Source of the DNA: CAVZBW01 sp963778465
GTDB lineage: Bacteria > Actinomycetota > Acidimicrobiia > Acidimicrobiales > RAAP-2
Length of the DNA: 64,000 nt
NCBI GenBank assembly: GCA_963778465.1
Contig: CAVZUK010000002.1
Coordinates: forward strand, 310,001 to 374,000
Direction of reading: 5' to 3'
Positions 41,690 to 50,456 of the stretch are shown here, in pieces. The notes beneath the pieces were generated by a model, which was not told where the DNA came from, searched no databases, and was given only the letters and a program-made list of their open reading frames with translations. The translations under genes were made by a program, and so were the position numbers. Numbering within the stretch: position 1 is the stretch's first letter; every line of letters starts with the position of its first letter.

Positions 41690-43093
41690 GTGGGCGAAGA
41701 CCTCGACGACCGGAGCACCGCGAGGGCGGTGGGGCGGCCGGACACGGCGCGGACGGAGAAGCCGCAGCGTTCCGGAGAGAGACGGTTCAGTCGCCGCACG
41801 CTGTTCGGCGCCGGCGTGGCGGCCGGGACGGCGGTCACCATGGCACGGGCCGGCCTCGCGGGTGCCGCAGTGACACCTGCCGTTCCACCGAGGGGCGCCG
41901 CCCTTCCCCAGCCCGGCGCCTCGGGCATCGACCACATCGTCGTCGTGATGATGGAGAACCGGTCCTTCGACCACTTCTTGGGGTGGCTGCCCGGTGCCAA
42001 CGGCAAGCAGGCCGGCCTGTCGTACCCGGACCGGTCTGGCGAGCTCCATCCCACCTACCACCTCACCACGTACCAGGGTCTCGGCTTCGCGGACCCGGAC
42101 CACAGCTACGAGGGGGGCCGGATCGAGCTCAACGGTGGCGCATGCGACGGGTGGCTGCTCGACCAGGCCAACGACGAGTTTTGCATCGGCTACTACGAGC
42201 AGAGCGATCTCGCCTTCCTCGGTCGGGCGGCGCCCTACTGGACGACCACCGACGCCTTCTTCGCCTCGACCATGGCCGAGACGTACCCCAACCGCTTCTA
42301 CATGCACTCGGCGCAGACCGACCGCCTCCACGACACCATCGAGCCCTTCCCCTCTGCCCTCCCCACGATCTGGGACCGCCTGGAGGCGGCAGGGGTCGGG
42401 CACCGGTACTACTTCTCCGACGTTCCCTTCACCGCCTTTTGGGGCCTCAAGTACCTGGGGATCTCGCACACCTTGCTCCGGTTCCTCCTCGACTGCGCGA
42501 CCGGACGCCTGCCCGCTGTCTCCTTCGTCGATCCCCGTTTCATCGGAGAGGAAGAGGGGCTCTCCGGCGACGACCACCCCTTCGGCGACATCCGGGTCGG
42601 CGAGGCGTTCCTCAGTCAGGTGTACGCCGCGGTGACCTCGAGCCCCAACTGGGCCAAGACGGTGCTCGTGATCACGTTCGACGAGTGGGGAGGATTCTTC
42701 GACCACGTACCCCCGTCGACCGCACCGGACGTGAGCCCGGTCACCGCCCTGCGCGGCTTTCGAGTCCCGACCCTCGTGATCAGCCCGATGGCACCCCGGC
42801 AGCTCGTGGCGCACCAGACCTACGACCACACCTCCATCTTGAAGATGATCGAGTGGCGCTGGAACCTGCCCCCGCTCACTCCCCGGGACGCCGCCGCGCG
42901 CAACCTGGCCGAGGTCCTCGAGTGGTCGTCGCCCAACCTGACCGCTCCGCGGTGGTCCGTCCCGCCGGCCAGCTCGATCACGCCGGCCCGGCCGGCCACC
43001 CCGGCCCAGCAGGCGGCGGCGGCCAAGCACGACGCCGTCTGGCGCAGGCTGCAGACCCGCGCCGACCAGTACGGCTTCTCGTCGACGGGGTGA
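41690..43093 (+). CDS. Tat-exported phosphoesterase (phospholipase C / acid phosphatase AcpA family)
   Basis: A 467-residue secreted enzyme. The N-terminus has a twin-arginine signal (FSRRTLFGAGVAAGTAVTM). The catalytic domain begins IDHIVVVMMENRSFDHFLGWLPGANG, the metal-binding ENRSFDH signature of the phosphoesterase family with its Glu-Asn pair. Further marks are YMHSAQTDR, AGVGHRYYFSDVPF and VITFDEWGGFFDHVPPS, which supplies the second metal-binding Asp-Glu and His. Substrates of this family are phospholipids or phosphate esters outside the cell. GTG 41690 is chosen for AAGGAGG seven bases upstream. It follows the peptide cassette on the same strand but with 160 bases and a possible terminator between. 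Confidence 0.9.
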   Translation: MGEDLDDRSTARAVGRPDTARTEKPQRSGERRFSRRTLFGAGVAAGTAVTMARAGLAGAAVTPAVPPRGAALPQPGASGIDHIVVVMMENRSFDHFLGWLPGANGKQAGLSYPDRSGELHPTYHLTTYQGLGFADPDHSYEGGRIELNGGACDGWLLDQANDEFCIGYYEQSDLAFLGRAAPYWTTTDAFFASTMAETYPNRFYMHSAQTDRLHDTIEPFPSALPTIWDRLEAAGVGHRYYFSDVPFTAFWGLKYLGISHTLLRFLLDCATGRLPAVSFVDPRFIGEEEGLSGDDHPFGDIRVGEAFLSQVYAAVTSSPNWAKTVLVITFDEWGGFFDHVPPSTAPDVSPVTALRGFRVPTLVISPMAPRQLVAHQTYDHTSILKMIEWRWNLPPLTPRDAAARNLAEVLEWSSPNLTAPRWSVPPASSITPARPATPAQQAAAAKHDAVWRRLQTRADQYGFSSTG

Positions 43094-43263
43094 CGCCCGC
43101 GTCGGCCCGCCGCGTTGAACCATTGCTCGTGTCGTCGGACCGATCGAGCTGAACCTGGGCGACACCTGCTTCCTTGGTGCGTGCCGTCTTTCAAACTTCA
43201 GCGTCCTCTGACCACGGGCATTGCCGGCTCTGGAGGACGCCCGCAACGCCGGAATGGGAACCG

Positions 43264-44016
43264 TTAGCGCCGGCTGCTGGCCAGGCGGCGAACATGATCG
43301 GCAAGGGGCGCTGTGACGAAGACAACGACCCGATCGACCTTGAGTTCCTTCAGCTGTTCGAGCGCAGTTGCGCGCAGATCGGAGGATACGGTGACCACGA
43401 AAGACGCCGGATCGCGCCCCGAGGAGACCCGCGCTGCCCTGGCCACCTCGAGCAGAGGCGTCAGGCTTGGGCCACCCGGCAGGTGGACGCCGTCGGCCAG
43501 CCGGCCTGCCAGATCGGCCACTTTCGGCCCAAAACCGCCGACAACGATTGGCGGCGGAGGGTCGGGCCGAAGGAACCCACCAACATTGCCCACAGTCCCT
43601 GACCACACCGTCCGCAGCGTGGTCACGGCCGCGTCGAGTGATTCCCGCCTGGCGGTGTCGCCGAGCACCAACCGACCGAACGCTCGCTGCTCGGACGCGT
43701 AGGGCGTGTCTGGTCCACCACCGGCACCGAGGCCCAACAACAGGCGGCCCTCACTCACTTCTTGCAGCGTGGCGGCCATCACTCCAAGGGTCCCGGGATC
43801 ACGGTTGGCAACGTTGAGAACCATCGGCCCGACGGCGATGCGTGGCACCGTGGAAGCGATCGCCGTGAGTGTCGTCCAGCACTCGAGGACCCGGTCCCGT
43901 CCGTGCACCGACCCAGCCAAGTGGTCGTTCAACCACACTCCATCGAACCCCTCGCCCTCGGCGGTGATGGCCCCCTCTCGTACGTCGTGCCACGTGGCGC
44001 CGAAGGAGTCGAACAA
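43264..44016 (-). CDS. LLM-class F420-dependent oxidoreductase, short form
   Basis: A 250-residue luciferase-like TIM-barrel protein: FDSFGATWHDVREGAITAEGEGFDGVWLNDHLAG (strand 1 and helix 1), VPRIAVGPMVLNVANRDPGTLGVMAATLQEVSEGRLLLGLGAGGG, the F420/flavin-binding GLGAGGG, and VDRVVVFVTAPLADHVRRLA. It should reduce or oxidise with F420. It is shorter than the usual 290-330 residues. The only in-frame start near the barrel is TTG 44016; a CTG at 44031 would restore the expected LKVDLLFDSFG opening, so the true start may be non-canonical or the 5' end damaged. 170 bases without a recognised gene separate it from the phosphoesterase. Confidence 0.7.
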   Translation of the reverse strand: MFDSFGATWHDVREGAITAEGEGFDGVWLNDHLAGSVHGRDRVLECWTTLTAIASTVPRIAVGPMVLNVANRDPGTLGVMAATLQEVSEGRLLLGLGAGGGPDTPYASEQRAFGRLVLGDTARRESLDAAVTTLRTVWSGTVGNVGGFLRPDPPPPIVVGGFGPKVADLAGRLADGVHLPGGPSLTPLLEVARAARVSSGRDPASFVVTVSSDLRATALEQLKELKVDRVVVFVTAPLADHVRRLASSRR

Positions 44017-44398
44017 CAGGTCAACCTTCAGATCTCGGCCCTCCTCAAATCCAGGTGCGTCCCGGCGCTGAAGCCGCCTCTCCGAGAACGAGCGACGCCT
44101 TCCTCATATGGCCCTGGGTCCATTTTTCGGAGGTGGTTCCACCAGTGCGCAATCCGTGTCCTCTCGGGTCTATACGCGACCCGAACGTAACTCGACTGTT
44201 AGTGAAGAGCGTTCTTCCCAGGTCACTCGGGATCGGCCGTTGAAGAGTCCCCTTTCTGGGTGATCGAGAACTGCCTCGAGGAGACTCTGCCGGCTCGAGC
44301 TACGTGAGCCTCGGGACACGATTCCAGCTGTTCCTTTGCGCTCCCGCCGACATCGAGGCCAGGCGTCGACGACGGTCGACGATCCGAGGAGCCCGTCC
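44017..44398. other. 382-base intergenic region, no gene recognised
   Basis: No convincing reading frame, RNA gene or paired repeat was found, apart from a small GGTGG-TT-CCACC hairpin at 44132-44143. It looks less GC-rich than the rest. Together with the incomplete-looking LLM gene it may be a decayed stretch. Confidence 0.5.
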
Positions 44399-44863
44399 CT
44401 AGAGGGTGCCGCCGCCCAGGACCCGGTCGATCGCGCCTTGCGCGAGCGCGGCGCGTCCGAGCCGGGTCGTGGCGTAGTCGAAGCCGTTCTGGTCCGTGTG
44501 CATCTGTGCGCGCACCAGGGAGGCGTGCTCGAGCTCCTGCAGGCCCTCGGCGACGAGGCGGACGATCTGGCGCCACAGCAGGTCGTCGGGCGTCGGCTTC
44601 GTCGGGTAGTAATCCTGGTAATTGACGAACTCGTAGGCGATGTCCGACGCCTCGGGTCCCGAGCTCATGTTCGGGCCGCCGGTCGTGACGCCACTGTCGT
44701 CGGCGCCCGGACCGCCGGGACCGAAGCCCTTGGCCATCACCTCTGATGCCAGCTGCTTGAGCGGCAACGCGTTCAGCCGGTCGAGCTCGGCCTGGAGCTG
44801 GGCACCCGTCTGGTCCGGCGCGCCACCCCCCTCGTCCTGCCTCTTTCCGAACAGCGGCGACAT
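44399..44863 (-). CDS. Hypothetical protein
   Basis: A 154-residue soluble protein that is not recognised. It has a disordered Gly/Pro-rich stretch (residues about 45-70, GFGPGGPGADDSGVTTGGPNMSSGP) between two helical parts; the C-terminal part (LLWRQIVRLVAEGLQELEHASLVRAQMHTDQNGFDYATTRLGRAALAQGAIDRVL) looks like a winged-helix or helix bundle. Codon usage is normal for the window. It stands 115 bases upstream of nothing else on this strand, so it is probably a single gene. The function is unknown. Confidence 0.65.
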   Translation of the reverse strand: MSPLFGKRQDEGGGAPDQTGAQLQAELDRLNALPLKQLASEVMAKGFGPGGPGADDSGVTTGGPNMSSGPEASDIAYEFVNYQDYYPTKPTPDDLLWRQIVRLVAEGLQELEHASLVRAQMHTDQNGFDYATTRLGRAALAQGAIDRVLGGGTL

Positions 44864-44978
44864 CGTGCGCTCCTCGCTATGCGTGCTCTTCGGCGCGATC
44901 GCCGGCGCGGTTGCGGGCGGACCGAGTCACGGATGATAAGGGAACGCGTCGCCGCGCCAGAGGAAGATTGCAGGCGGC

Positions 44979-45278
44979 CTAAGACTGGTCGGCCGACGAG
45001 ACGGCCTCGGACACCCACACCTCGGGCTCGCCCGAGCCGCCGACCGCGGCCACGAAGGCCTGGAGCTCGGGGGTGCCGAAGAAGCTCTCGAACTGCTCCG
45101 CCGTCTCCCACTCGTCCACGACGACGACGAAGTCCGCTCCGACGCCGAAGCGATGGTGCAGGGCGCCCTGCCGTTTGGCCCGCTCGGCGATGCCCGCCAT
45201 CTCCTCGGCGCGCTCGCTCAACGCCGCCCGGAACGTCTCGACGTCGCCCGGCACCTTCATGGTGATCAGTACGCTCAT
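44979..45278 (-). CDS. Antibiotic biosynthesis monooxygenase-like (ABM fold) protein
   Basis: A 99-residue ferredoxin-like protein: SVLITMKVPGDVETFRAALSERAEEMAGIAERAKRQGALHHRFGVGADFVVVVDEWETAEQFESFFGTPELQAFVAAVG. The pattern (LHHRF ... VVVDEWETAEQFESFF) is that of dimeric alpha-beta barrel proteins of the ABM group, some of which are heme or polyketide oxygenases; many have unknown roles. It lies 115 bases upstream of the hypothetical gene at 44399 on the same strand, and is divergent from the operon that begins at 45418. Confidence 0.8.
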   Translation of the reverse strand: MSVLITMKVPGDVETFRAALSERAEEMAGIAERAKRQGALHHRFGVGADFVVVVDEWETAEQFESFFGTPELQAFVAAVGGSGEPEVWVSEAVSSADQS

Positions 45279-45417
45279 CTCGGTTTCCTCGCTCCCTTCC
45301 CCTGCGCCGGCCCGGATCGCCGGCCCCCTCAGTGCCCATTCGGCGCCTGGCCGCGCCCCGGATCAGCGGGCCCGCGCGCCCAGGGAGCGCGGCAGCGATC
45401 CATGGGAGACTCTCGCC

Positions 45418-46545
45418 GTGCTGAGCCGATTCGACGACTACCCGATCCATCAGATGCCCGTGCCAGTGGCCCATACCGGGACGTCGGACCGCAATCACTA
45501 CGACCGGTACTTCTTCAACGGCTACCTGCCGGAGGGTGAGATCTTCTTTGGCGGGGCGATGGGGCTGTACCCCAACCGGCAGGTCATCGACGCCGCCTTC
45601 AGCGTCGTCCACGACGGGCGCCAGCACAACGTCTATGCCAGCGGGCGCGCGCCGATCGAGCGGGGGCACACGTCGGTTGGACCCGTCCGGGTCGAGGTGG
45701 TGGAGCCCATGGAGACCGTCCGGCTGCTCGTCGACGGGGGCGACTACGGCGTCGAGGCGGACCTCGTCTTCCGGGCCCGGTCGGTCGCTTGCGAGGAGGA
45801 GCGGCAGATGCGCACCGCGGGCGGCATCCCGATGATGGACGTCACGCGCTTCACGCAGAACGGGACGTGGGAGGGGTCGATCATCGTGGCCGGGACGGCG
45901 ATCGAGCTCGACGCCGCGAGAGCCCGCGGCACGCGCGACCGCTCGTGGGGTATCCGCCCGGTTGGCGAGCCGCCCGGAGGCGCCCCGGCGGCGGCCGGGA
46001 TGGGCATGCAGATCTTCTGGCTATGGGGTCCCTGTCACTTCGACTCGGAGACGGTCTACCTTGCGCTGTTCGACGACGCCGAGGGCTCCAAGTTCTACCA
46101 GCACGCCCGGATCGCACCGGTGCTCTCGTCCGGCGACGACGTGATCGATCGGGGGGAGGCCACACGGGTGGTGCGCGAGACGGACTTCCGGATCGACTGG
46201 GAGCCGGGTACCCGCCGGGCCCGCCGGGCGGACGTGACCCTCCACGAGCTCGGTGGCGCATCACGGAAACTCACCTACCAGGTGCTCTACACGTTCCAGA
46301 TGTGCGGGATCGGGTACTCCCACCCGACGTGGGCCCACGGTCGGTGGCACGGCGAGCTCGAGGTGGGTGGCGACGAGTGGTCGCTCGGCGAGGTCGACCC
46401 GATGGCCCCGCACAACCTGCACATCCAGAACGTGTGCCGGGTGACCATGGACGGGCGGCCGGGGTGGGGGATCCTCGAGCAGATTGCGGTTGGCCCGCAC
46501 CGGCCCACTGGGCTGCGAGGGGTGCTCGACCCCTTCACGGCATAG
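45418..46545 (+). CDS. AttH/CrtC-like lipocalin-fold protein (DUF7064/7065 type), copy 1
   Basis: A 375-residue beta-rich protein: YFFNGYLPEGEIFFGGAMGLYPNRQVIDAAFSVVHDGRQHNVYASGRAP, VEVVEPMETVRLLVDGGDYGVEADLVFRARS, and GTRDRSWGIRPVG, then a second half ending GILEQIAVGPHRPTGLRG. The two-module layout and the RDRSWGIR motif resemble the hydroxyneurosporene-dehydratase/AttH lipocalin-like group. Function unknown. It heads an operon; the aldehyde dehydrogenase follows after 49 bases, and the last gene of the operon (49236) is a second member of the same family. GTG 45418 is chosen as the nearest in-frame start. Confidence 0.65.
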   Translation: MLSRFDDYPIHQMPVPVAHTGTSDRNHYDRYFFNGYLPEGEIFFGGAMGLYPNRQVIDAAFSVVHDGRQHNVYASGRAPIERGHTSVGPVRVEVVEPMETVRLLVDGGDYGVEADLVFRARSVACEEERQMRTAGGIPMMDVTRFTQNGTWEGSIIVAGTAIELDAARARGTRDRSWGIRPVGEPPGGAPAAAGMGMQIFWLWGPCHFDSETVYLALFDDAEGSKFYQHARIAPVLSSGDDVIDRGEATRVVRETDFRIDWEPGTRRARRADVTLHELGGASRKLTYQVLYTFQMCGIGYSHPTWAHGRWHGELEVGGDEWSLGEVDPMAPHNLHIQNVCRVTMDGRPGWGILEQIAVGPHRPTGLRGVLDPFTA

Positions 46546-46594
46546 GGTTCTCGGCGGATCGTTCGAGACCGCCGTCATAAAGGGGGAGACCGAG

Positions 46595-48094
46595 ATGAGC
46601 CTGACCGATGCCAAGACGTCCCCGATCCGTAACGCCGACCGGTTCTTCATCGGCGGCGAGTGGGTCAAGCCCTCGTCGGCGGCGATGATCGACGTCATCG
46701 ACTCGGCGACCGAGGAGCTCTACTTCCGGGTGGCGGAGGCCATGGAGCCCGACATGGCCCGTGCGGTCCGAGCGGCGCGCCAGGCGTTCGACGAGGGCCC
46801 CTGGCCGAGGATGACGCACGCTCAGCGGGCCGAGTACCTGCGGGCCCTGGCGGAAGGGCTGAGGGAGCGGACCGACCGCTTCGCCCAGATCTGGCCCCGT
46901 GAGTCCGGCGTGCTCCACGTGATCGCCCAGCACTCGGTGGCCGGTTCGGCCGGCACGTTCGAGTACTACGCCGGGCTCGCCGACACCTACCCCTTCGAGG
47001 AAAGGGCCCAGCCGAGCCTGGGCGGGGAGTTCGGCCTCCTCGTGCGGGAACCCGTGGGCGTGGTCGGGGCGATCATCCCGTGGAACGGGCCCCTCGGGCT
47101 CATCAGCTACAAGGTCGCCCCGGCGCTGATCGCCGGCTGCACCGTCGTCCTCAAGTCCTCCCCGGAGGCTCCGGGCGAGGGCTACCTCGTGGCCGAGGCG
47201 GCCGAGGCCGCCGGCCTTCCCCCTGGGGTGCTCAACGTCGTGACGGCGGACCGCGAGGTCTCGGAGCTCCTCGTGCGCGACCCGCTCGTCGACAAGATCA
47301 CCTTCACCGGGTCCACGGCGGCGGGGCGGCGCATCGCCTCGCTCTGCGGGGAGCGGATCGCTCGCTGCACCCTCGAGCTCGGCGGCAAGTCGGCCGCCGT
47401 GATCCTCGACGACGCCGACCTCGGGGCGTCCGCCGCGGCGCTGGCCGGCGCCGAGTGCATGCTCTCGGGGCAGGTGTGCTCGTCGCTCACGAGGATCGTG
47501 GTCACCCGGTCTCGCCACGACGAGCTCGTCGACGCCCTGGCGGGGACCTTCTCGCAGGTCCGGGTGGGCGATCCCTTCGACGCACAGACGCAGATGGGTC
47601 CCCTCGCAGCGGAGCGCCAGCGCACCCGCGTCGAGGGCTACATCGCCAAGGGCGTGGAGGAGGGGGCGACGCTCGCCGCGGGCGGCGGTCGACCCGCGGG
47701 GCTCGATCGGGGTTGGTACGTCGAGCCCACGGTCTTCGCCAACGTCGACAACTCCTCGACCATCGCCCGGGAGGAGATCTTCGGACCCGTCCTGAGCGTG
47801 ATCGCGGCGGACGACGAGCGGCAGGCGGTGGCCCTCGCCAATGACACCATCTACGGGCTCAACGCCTCGGTGTTCACCAACGACGCCGATCGGGCCCGGG
47901 AGGTCGCGGGGAAGCTGCGAGCGGGCACCGTCGGCCACAACGCCTTCCGCACCGACTTCGGGATCGCCTTCGGCGGGTTCAAGCAGTCGGGTCTCGGCCG
48001 GGAGGGCGGCACGGAGGGTCTCCTGCCGTTCCTGGAGACCAAGACCGTGATCTTGAACGGGGTCCCCTCCGCCTACGCCGAGGAGGACCAGTAG
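46595..48094 (+). CDS. Aldehyde dehydrogenase (NAD(P)-dependent)
   Basis: A 499-residue enzyme with all landmarks: VVGAIIPWNGPLGLISYKVAPALIAGCTVVLKSS (cofactor site), the TGSTAAGRRI turn, the general base Glu261 in LELGGKSA and the nucleophile Cys295 in GQVCSSLTRI. EIFGPVLSVI and the C-terminal FGGFKQSGLGREGG are typical of the betaine-aldehyde-like class. The substrate is not determined. Placed between two AttH-like proteins and followed 17 bases later by an APH-like kinase, it is part of a four-gene operon probably for breakdown of a lipid or terpenoid-like compound (inference). Confidence 0.95.
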   Translation: MSLTDAKTSPIRNADRFFIGGEWVKPSSAAMIDVIDSATEELYFRVAEAMEPDMARAVRAARQAFDEGPWPRMTHAQRAEYLRALAEGLRERTDRFAQIWPRESGVLHVIAQHSVAGSAGTFEYYAGLADTYPFEERAQPSLGGEFGLLVREPVGVVGAIIPWNGPLGLISYKVAPALIAGCTVVLKSSPEAPGEGYLVAEAAEAAGLPPGVLNVVTADREVSELLVRDPLVDKITFTGSTAAGRRIASLCGERIARCTLELGGKSAAVILDDADLGASAAALAGAECMLSGQVCSSLTRIVVTRSRHDELVDALAGTFSQVRVGDPFDAQTQMGPLAAERQRTRVEGYIAKGVEEGATLAAGGGRPAGLDRGWYVEPTVFANVDNSSTIAREEIFGPVLSVIAADDERQAVALANDTIYGLNASVFTNDADRAREVAGKLRAGTVGHNAFRTDFGIAFGGFKQSGLGREGGTEGLLPFLETKTVILNGVPSAYAEEDQ

Positions 48095-48111
48095 CGGCCC
48101 GGCGCGTCGAG

Positions 48112-49239
48112 ATGGCGGCGAACGACCCGGCGACCCGCCCGACCGTCTCGGTCCGCGACGTCGAGGCGACGCGGCCGCGGCTCGAGGCCTGGCTCGCCTC
48201 GAAGCTCCCCGGGGACGCCGCACCGCGGCTCTCCGAGCTGCGGAGGCCCGAGGGGAGCGGGATGTCGAGCGAGACCCTGCTCTTCGACGCGGACTGGACC
48301 GAGGACGGCGCGGCCCGCCGGTCGTCCCTCGTCGCCCGCCTGGCCCCGGCGCCGCACGCCGTCCCCGTCTTCCCGCGCTACGACATGGCGGTCCAGTTCC
48401 GGCTGCTCGACCTCGTCCGGCGGCGCAGCGGCGTCCCGGTCCCCGCGGTGCGGTGGTTCGAGCCGGATCCCGGCGTGCTCGGCGTCCCGTTCTTCGTGAT
48501 GGACGCCGTCGAGGGGCGGGTGCCCGCGGACATCCCCTCGTACAACATGGCCGGATGGGTCTTCGACGCCTCGCCTGAGGAGCGCAACCGGCTCGAGCGT
48601 GCCTCCGTCGCTCGTCTCGCCGAGCTCCACGGCCTCGTCGCCTCCGGGGAGGAGCTGGCGTTCCTGCAGCTTCCCGCCGCCGGTGACACGCCGCTGCGCC
48701 GGCACGTGGCCGACCAGATCGCCTACTACGACTGGACGGTCGCCGACGGCGTCCGCTCGCCGCTGATCGAACGCGGCTTCCGCTGGCTGGAGGACCACTG
48801 GCCCGAGGAGCCCGAGACGGTGGTGAGCTGGGGCGACTCGAGGGTCGGCAACATCGTCTACCAGGGCTTCGAGCCAGCGGCCCTGCTCGACTGGGAGATG
48901 GCCGCCCTCGGCCCCCGAGAGCTCGACGTGGGGTGGATGATCGTGCTGCACCAATTCTTCGAGGGCATCGCCCACCGCCTCGAGCTGCCCGGTCTCCCGG
49001 ACTTCTTACGCCGCGAGGAGGTGGCTTCCGCCTACGAGGCGGCCTGCGGTGGGCCGTTGCGCAACCTCGAGTGGTTCGAGACGTACGCGGCGCTGCGCCA
49101 CGGCATCGTGATGTTCCGCATCATGCGGCGCACGGTGCACTTCGGTGAGGGCGAGATGCCCGACGACCCCGAGGACTCGATCATGCACCGCGACCTGATC
49201 GAGCGGATGCTCGACGGCACCCACTGGTCGTCTCCGTGA
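48112..49239 (+). CDS. APH-like phosphotransferase in the aldehyde dehydrogenase operon
   Basis: A 375-residue kinase-fold protein. EGSGMSSETLLFDADW stands for the glycine-rich loop, and LVARLAPAPHAVPVFPRYDMAVQFRLLDLV contains the Arg in place of the ATP lysine. The catalytic loop reads VSWGDSRVGNIVYQG, so the first His of HGDxxxxN is Trp here, while Asp and Asn remain; the metal loop is ALLDWEMAALGPRELDVGWM. Like the gene at 30798 it belongs to the acyl-CoA-associated branch. Its end overlaps the start of the next gene (GTGA). Confidence 0.82.
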   Translation: MAANDPATRPTVSVRDVEATRPRLEAWLASKLPGDAAPRLSELRRPEGSGMSSETLLFDADWTEDGAARRSSLVARLAPAPHAVPVFPRYDMAVQFRLLDLVRRRSGVPVPAVRWFEPDPGVLGVPFFVMDAVEGRVPADIPSYNMAGWVFDASPEERNRLERASVARLAELHGLVASGEELAFLQLPAAGDTPLRRHVADQIAYYDWTVADGVRSPLIERGFRWLEDHWPEEPETVVSWGDSRVGNIVYQGFEPAALLDWEMAALGPRELDVGWMIVLHQFFEGIAHRLELPGLPDFLRREEVASAYEAACGGPLRNLEWFETYAALRHGIVMFRIMRRTVHFGEGEMPDDPEDSIMHRDLIERMLDGTHWSSP

Positions 49240-50390
49240 CCGGCGAGATCGGCCCGCTCCTCGAGGCGGACGAGCGCTTCTGCCACCAGATCACCGACAC
49301 CTTCGCCGTCGTCGGCGCGAGCGACCCGTCCTGGACCGAGAAGGTGTGCGCCATGGCCGCGGCGCGTGACGGGAGCCTCCAGCTCGGATTCGGGCTCGGC
49401 AAGTACACCAACCGCAACGTCATGGACGGGTACGCGGGCGTCTCCCGAGGGGTGGAGCAGGTCACGGTGCGTGCCAGCCGGAGGCTCGGGGCGGATCCCG
49501 AGCACACCGTCATCGGTCCCGTCCGCTACGAGGTCGTCGAGCCGCTGCGGGCGATCCGGTTCGTCCTCGAGCCCAACGCGGTCCAGCCGATCGCCTTCGA
49601 CTGGACGTTCCGTTCGGTCGTCCCGCCGTTCCTCGAGGATCGCACCCACACCCGCACCGGGTTCCGGCTCTCGGCCGACCTCGTCCGCTACCACCAGACG
49701 GGGGTGGCGTCGGGTTGGGTCGAGCTGGACGGCTCCCGCACGGAGATCGATCCCCGCTCCTGGGTCTCGACGCGCGACCACTCCTGGGGGGTCCGCTACG
49801 ACGTCGGCGTGCCGCCGACCGACCTCGAGCCCAGTGGCATCCCCGAGGGGGTGAGCTTCCGGATGATCTGGTGCCCCGTCCTCATGGAGCGCCGAGACGG
49901 CAGTCGCTACGCGCTCATGATGCATTACCAGATCCTCCAGGCCCCTGGCTTCGTGCGGAAGACGGTCATGGGCGGGATCGAGCACCCCGGAGGGCAGCTG
50001 GTTCCCTGGTCCGATCTCGATCCCGAGTTGGAGTTCGACCGGGCCAACCGGCGGCTCCGGGGAGGTCGGATCCGGGCCACCGCGGACGGCACGACGAGGA
50101 CCCTGACCCTCGAGGCCGTGTCCGACACGGGCTTTCACCTGGGCGCCGGCCTCTACTTCGGGCTGGACGGGCATCATCACGGCGAGTGGCGAGGCGACCT
50201 CCACGTGGACGGGGAGCGCATCGCGGACTGCAGCACCCCCGAGGCCGCCCGCCGGCTCCACCAGATCCGCGACACGGTCGTGCACGTCGTCGACCCGCTC
50301 GAGGGAGCCGAGGGGTGGGGCAACTGCCAGCCGATCATCGCCGGCGGGGATCCGGCCCTCGGGCTGTCGGCCGAAGACTCCTTCATGTGA
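49236..50390 (+). CDS. AttH/CrtC-like lipocalin-fold protein (DUF7064/7065 type), copy 2
   Basis: A 384-residue beta-rich protein, second member of the family in this operon. Matching landmarks are DGSLQLGFGLGKYTNRNVMDGYAGVSRGVEQ, VRYEVVEPLRAIRFVLEPNAVQPIAFDWTFRSV and STRDHSWGVRYDVG, where copy 1 has TRDRSWGIRPVG. The C-terminal half contains GLYFGLDGHHHGEWRGDLHVDGE, also matched in copy 1 by GYSHPTWAHGRWHGELEVGGDEW. The two copies are clearly divergent, so they probably act on different substrates or as a pair. It ends the operon. Confidence 0.65.
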   Translation: MTGEIGPLLEADERFCHQITDTFAVVGASDPSWTEKVCAMAAARDGSLQLGFGLGKYTNRNVMDGYAGVSRGVEQVTVRASRRLGADPEHTVIGPVRYEVVEPLRAIRFVLEPNAVQPIAFDWTFRSVVPPFLEDRTHTRTGFRLSADLVRYHQTGVASGWVELDGSRTEIDPRSWVSTRDHSWGVRYDVGVPPTDLEPSGIPEGVSFRMIWCPVLMERRDGSRYALMMHYQILQAPGFVRKTVMGGIEHPGGQLVPWSDLDPELEFDRANRRLRGGRIRATADGTTRTLTLEAVSDTGFHLGAGLYFGLDGHHHGEWRGDLHVDGERIADCSTPEAARRLHQIRDTVVHVVDPLEGAEGWGNCQPIIAGGDPALGLSAEDSFM

Positions 50391-50456
50391 CGGTGCGACT
50401 TCAGGGGACGCGACTGCATGCGACCCTGCGACCGGTCGCCCGATGGCAGCGACCGG

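Noticed and set aside
36110..42054. Very long open frames on the minus strand opposite the ABC transporter genes (about 838 and 1142 codons).
   Set aside because: They are antisense to genes with complete catalytic motifs, are rich in Arg, Gly, Asp and His in low-complexity runs, and have no recognisable domain. Long antisense frames are expected at such high GC.
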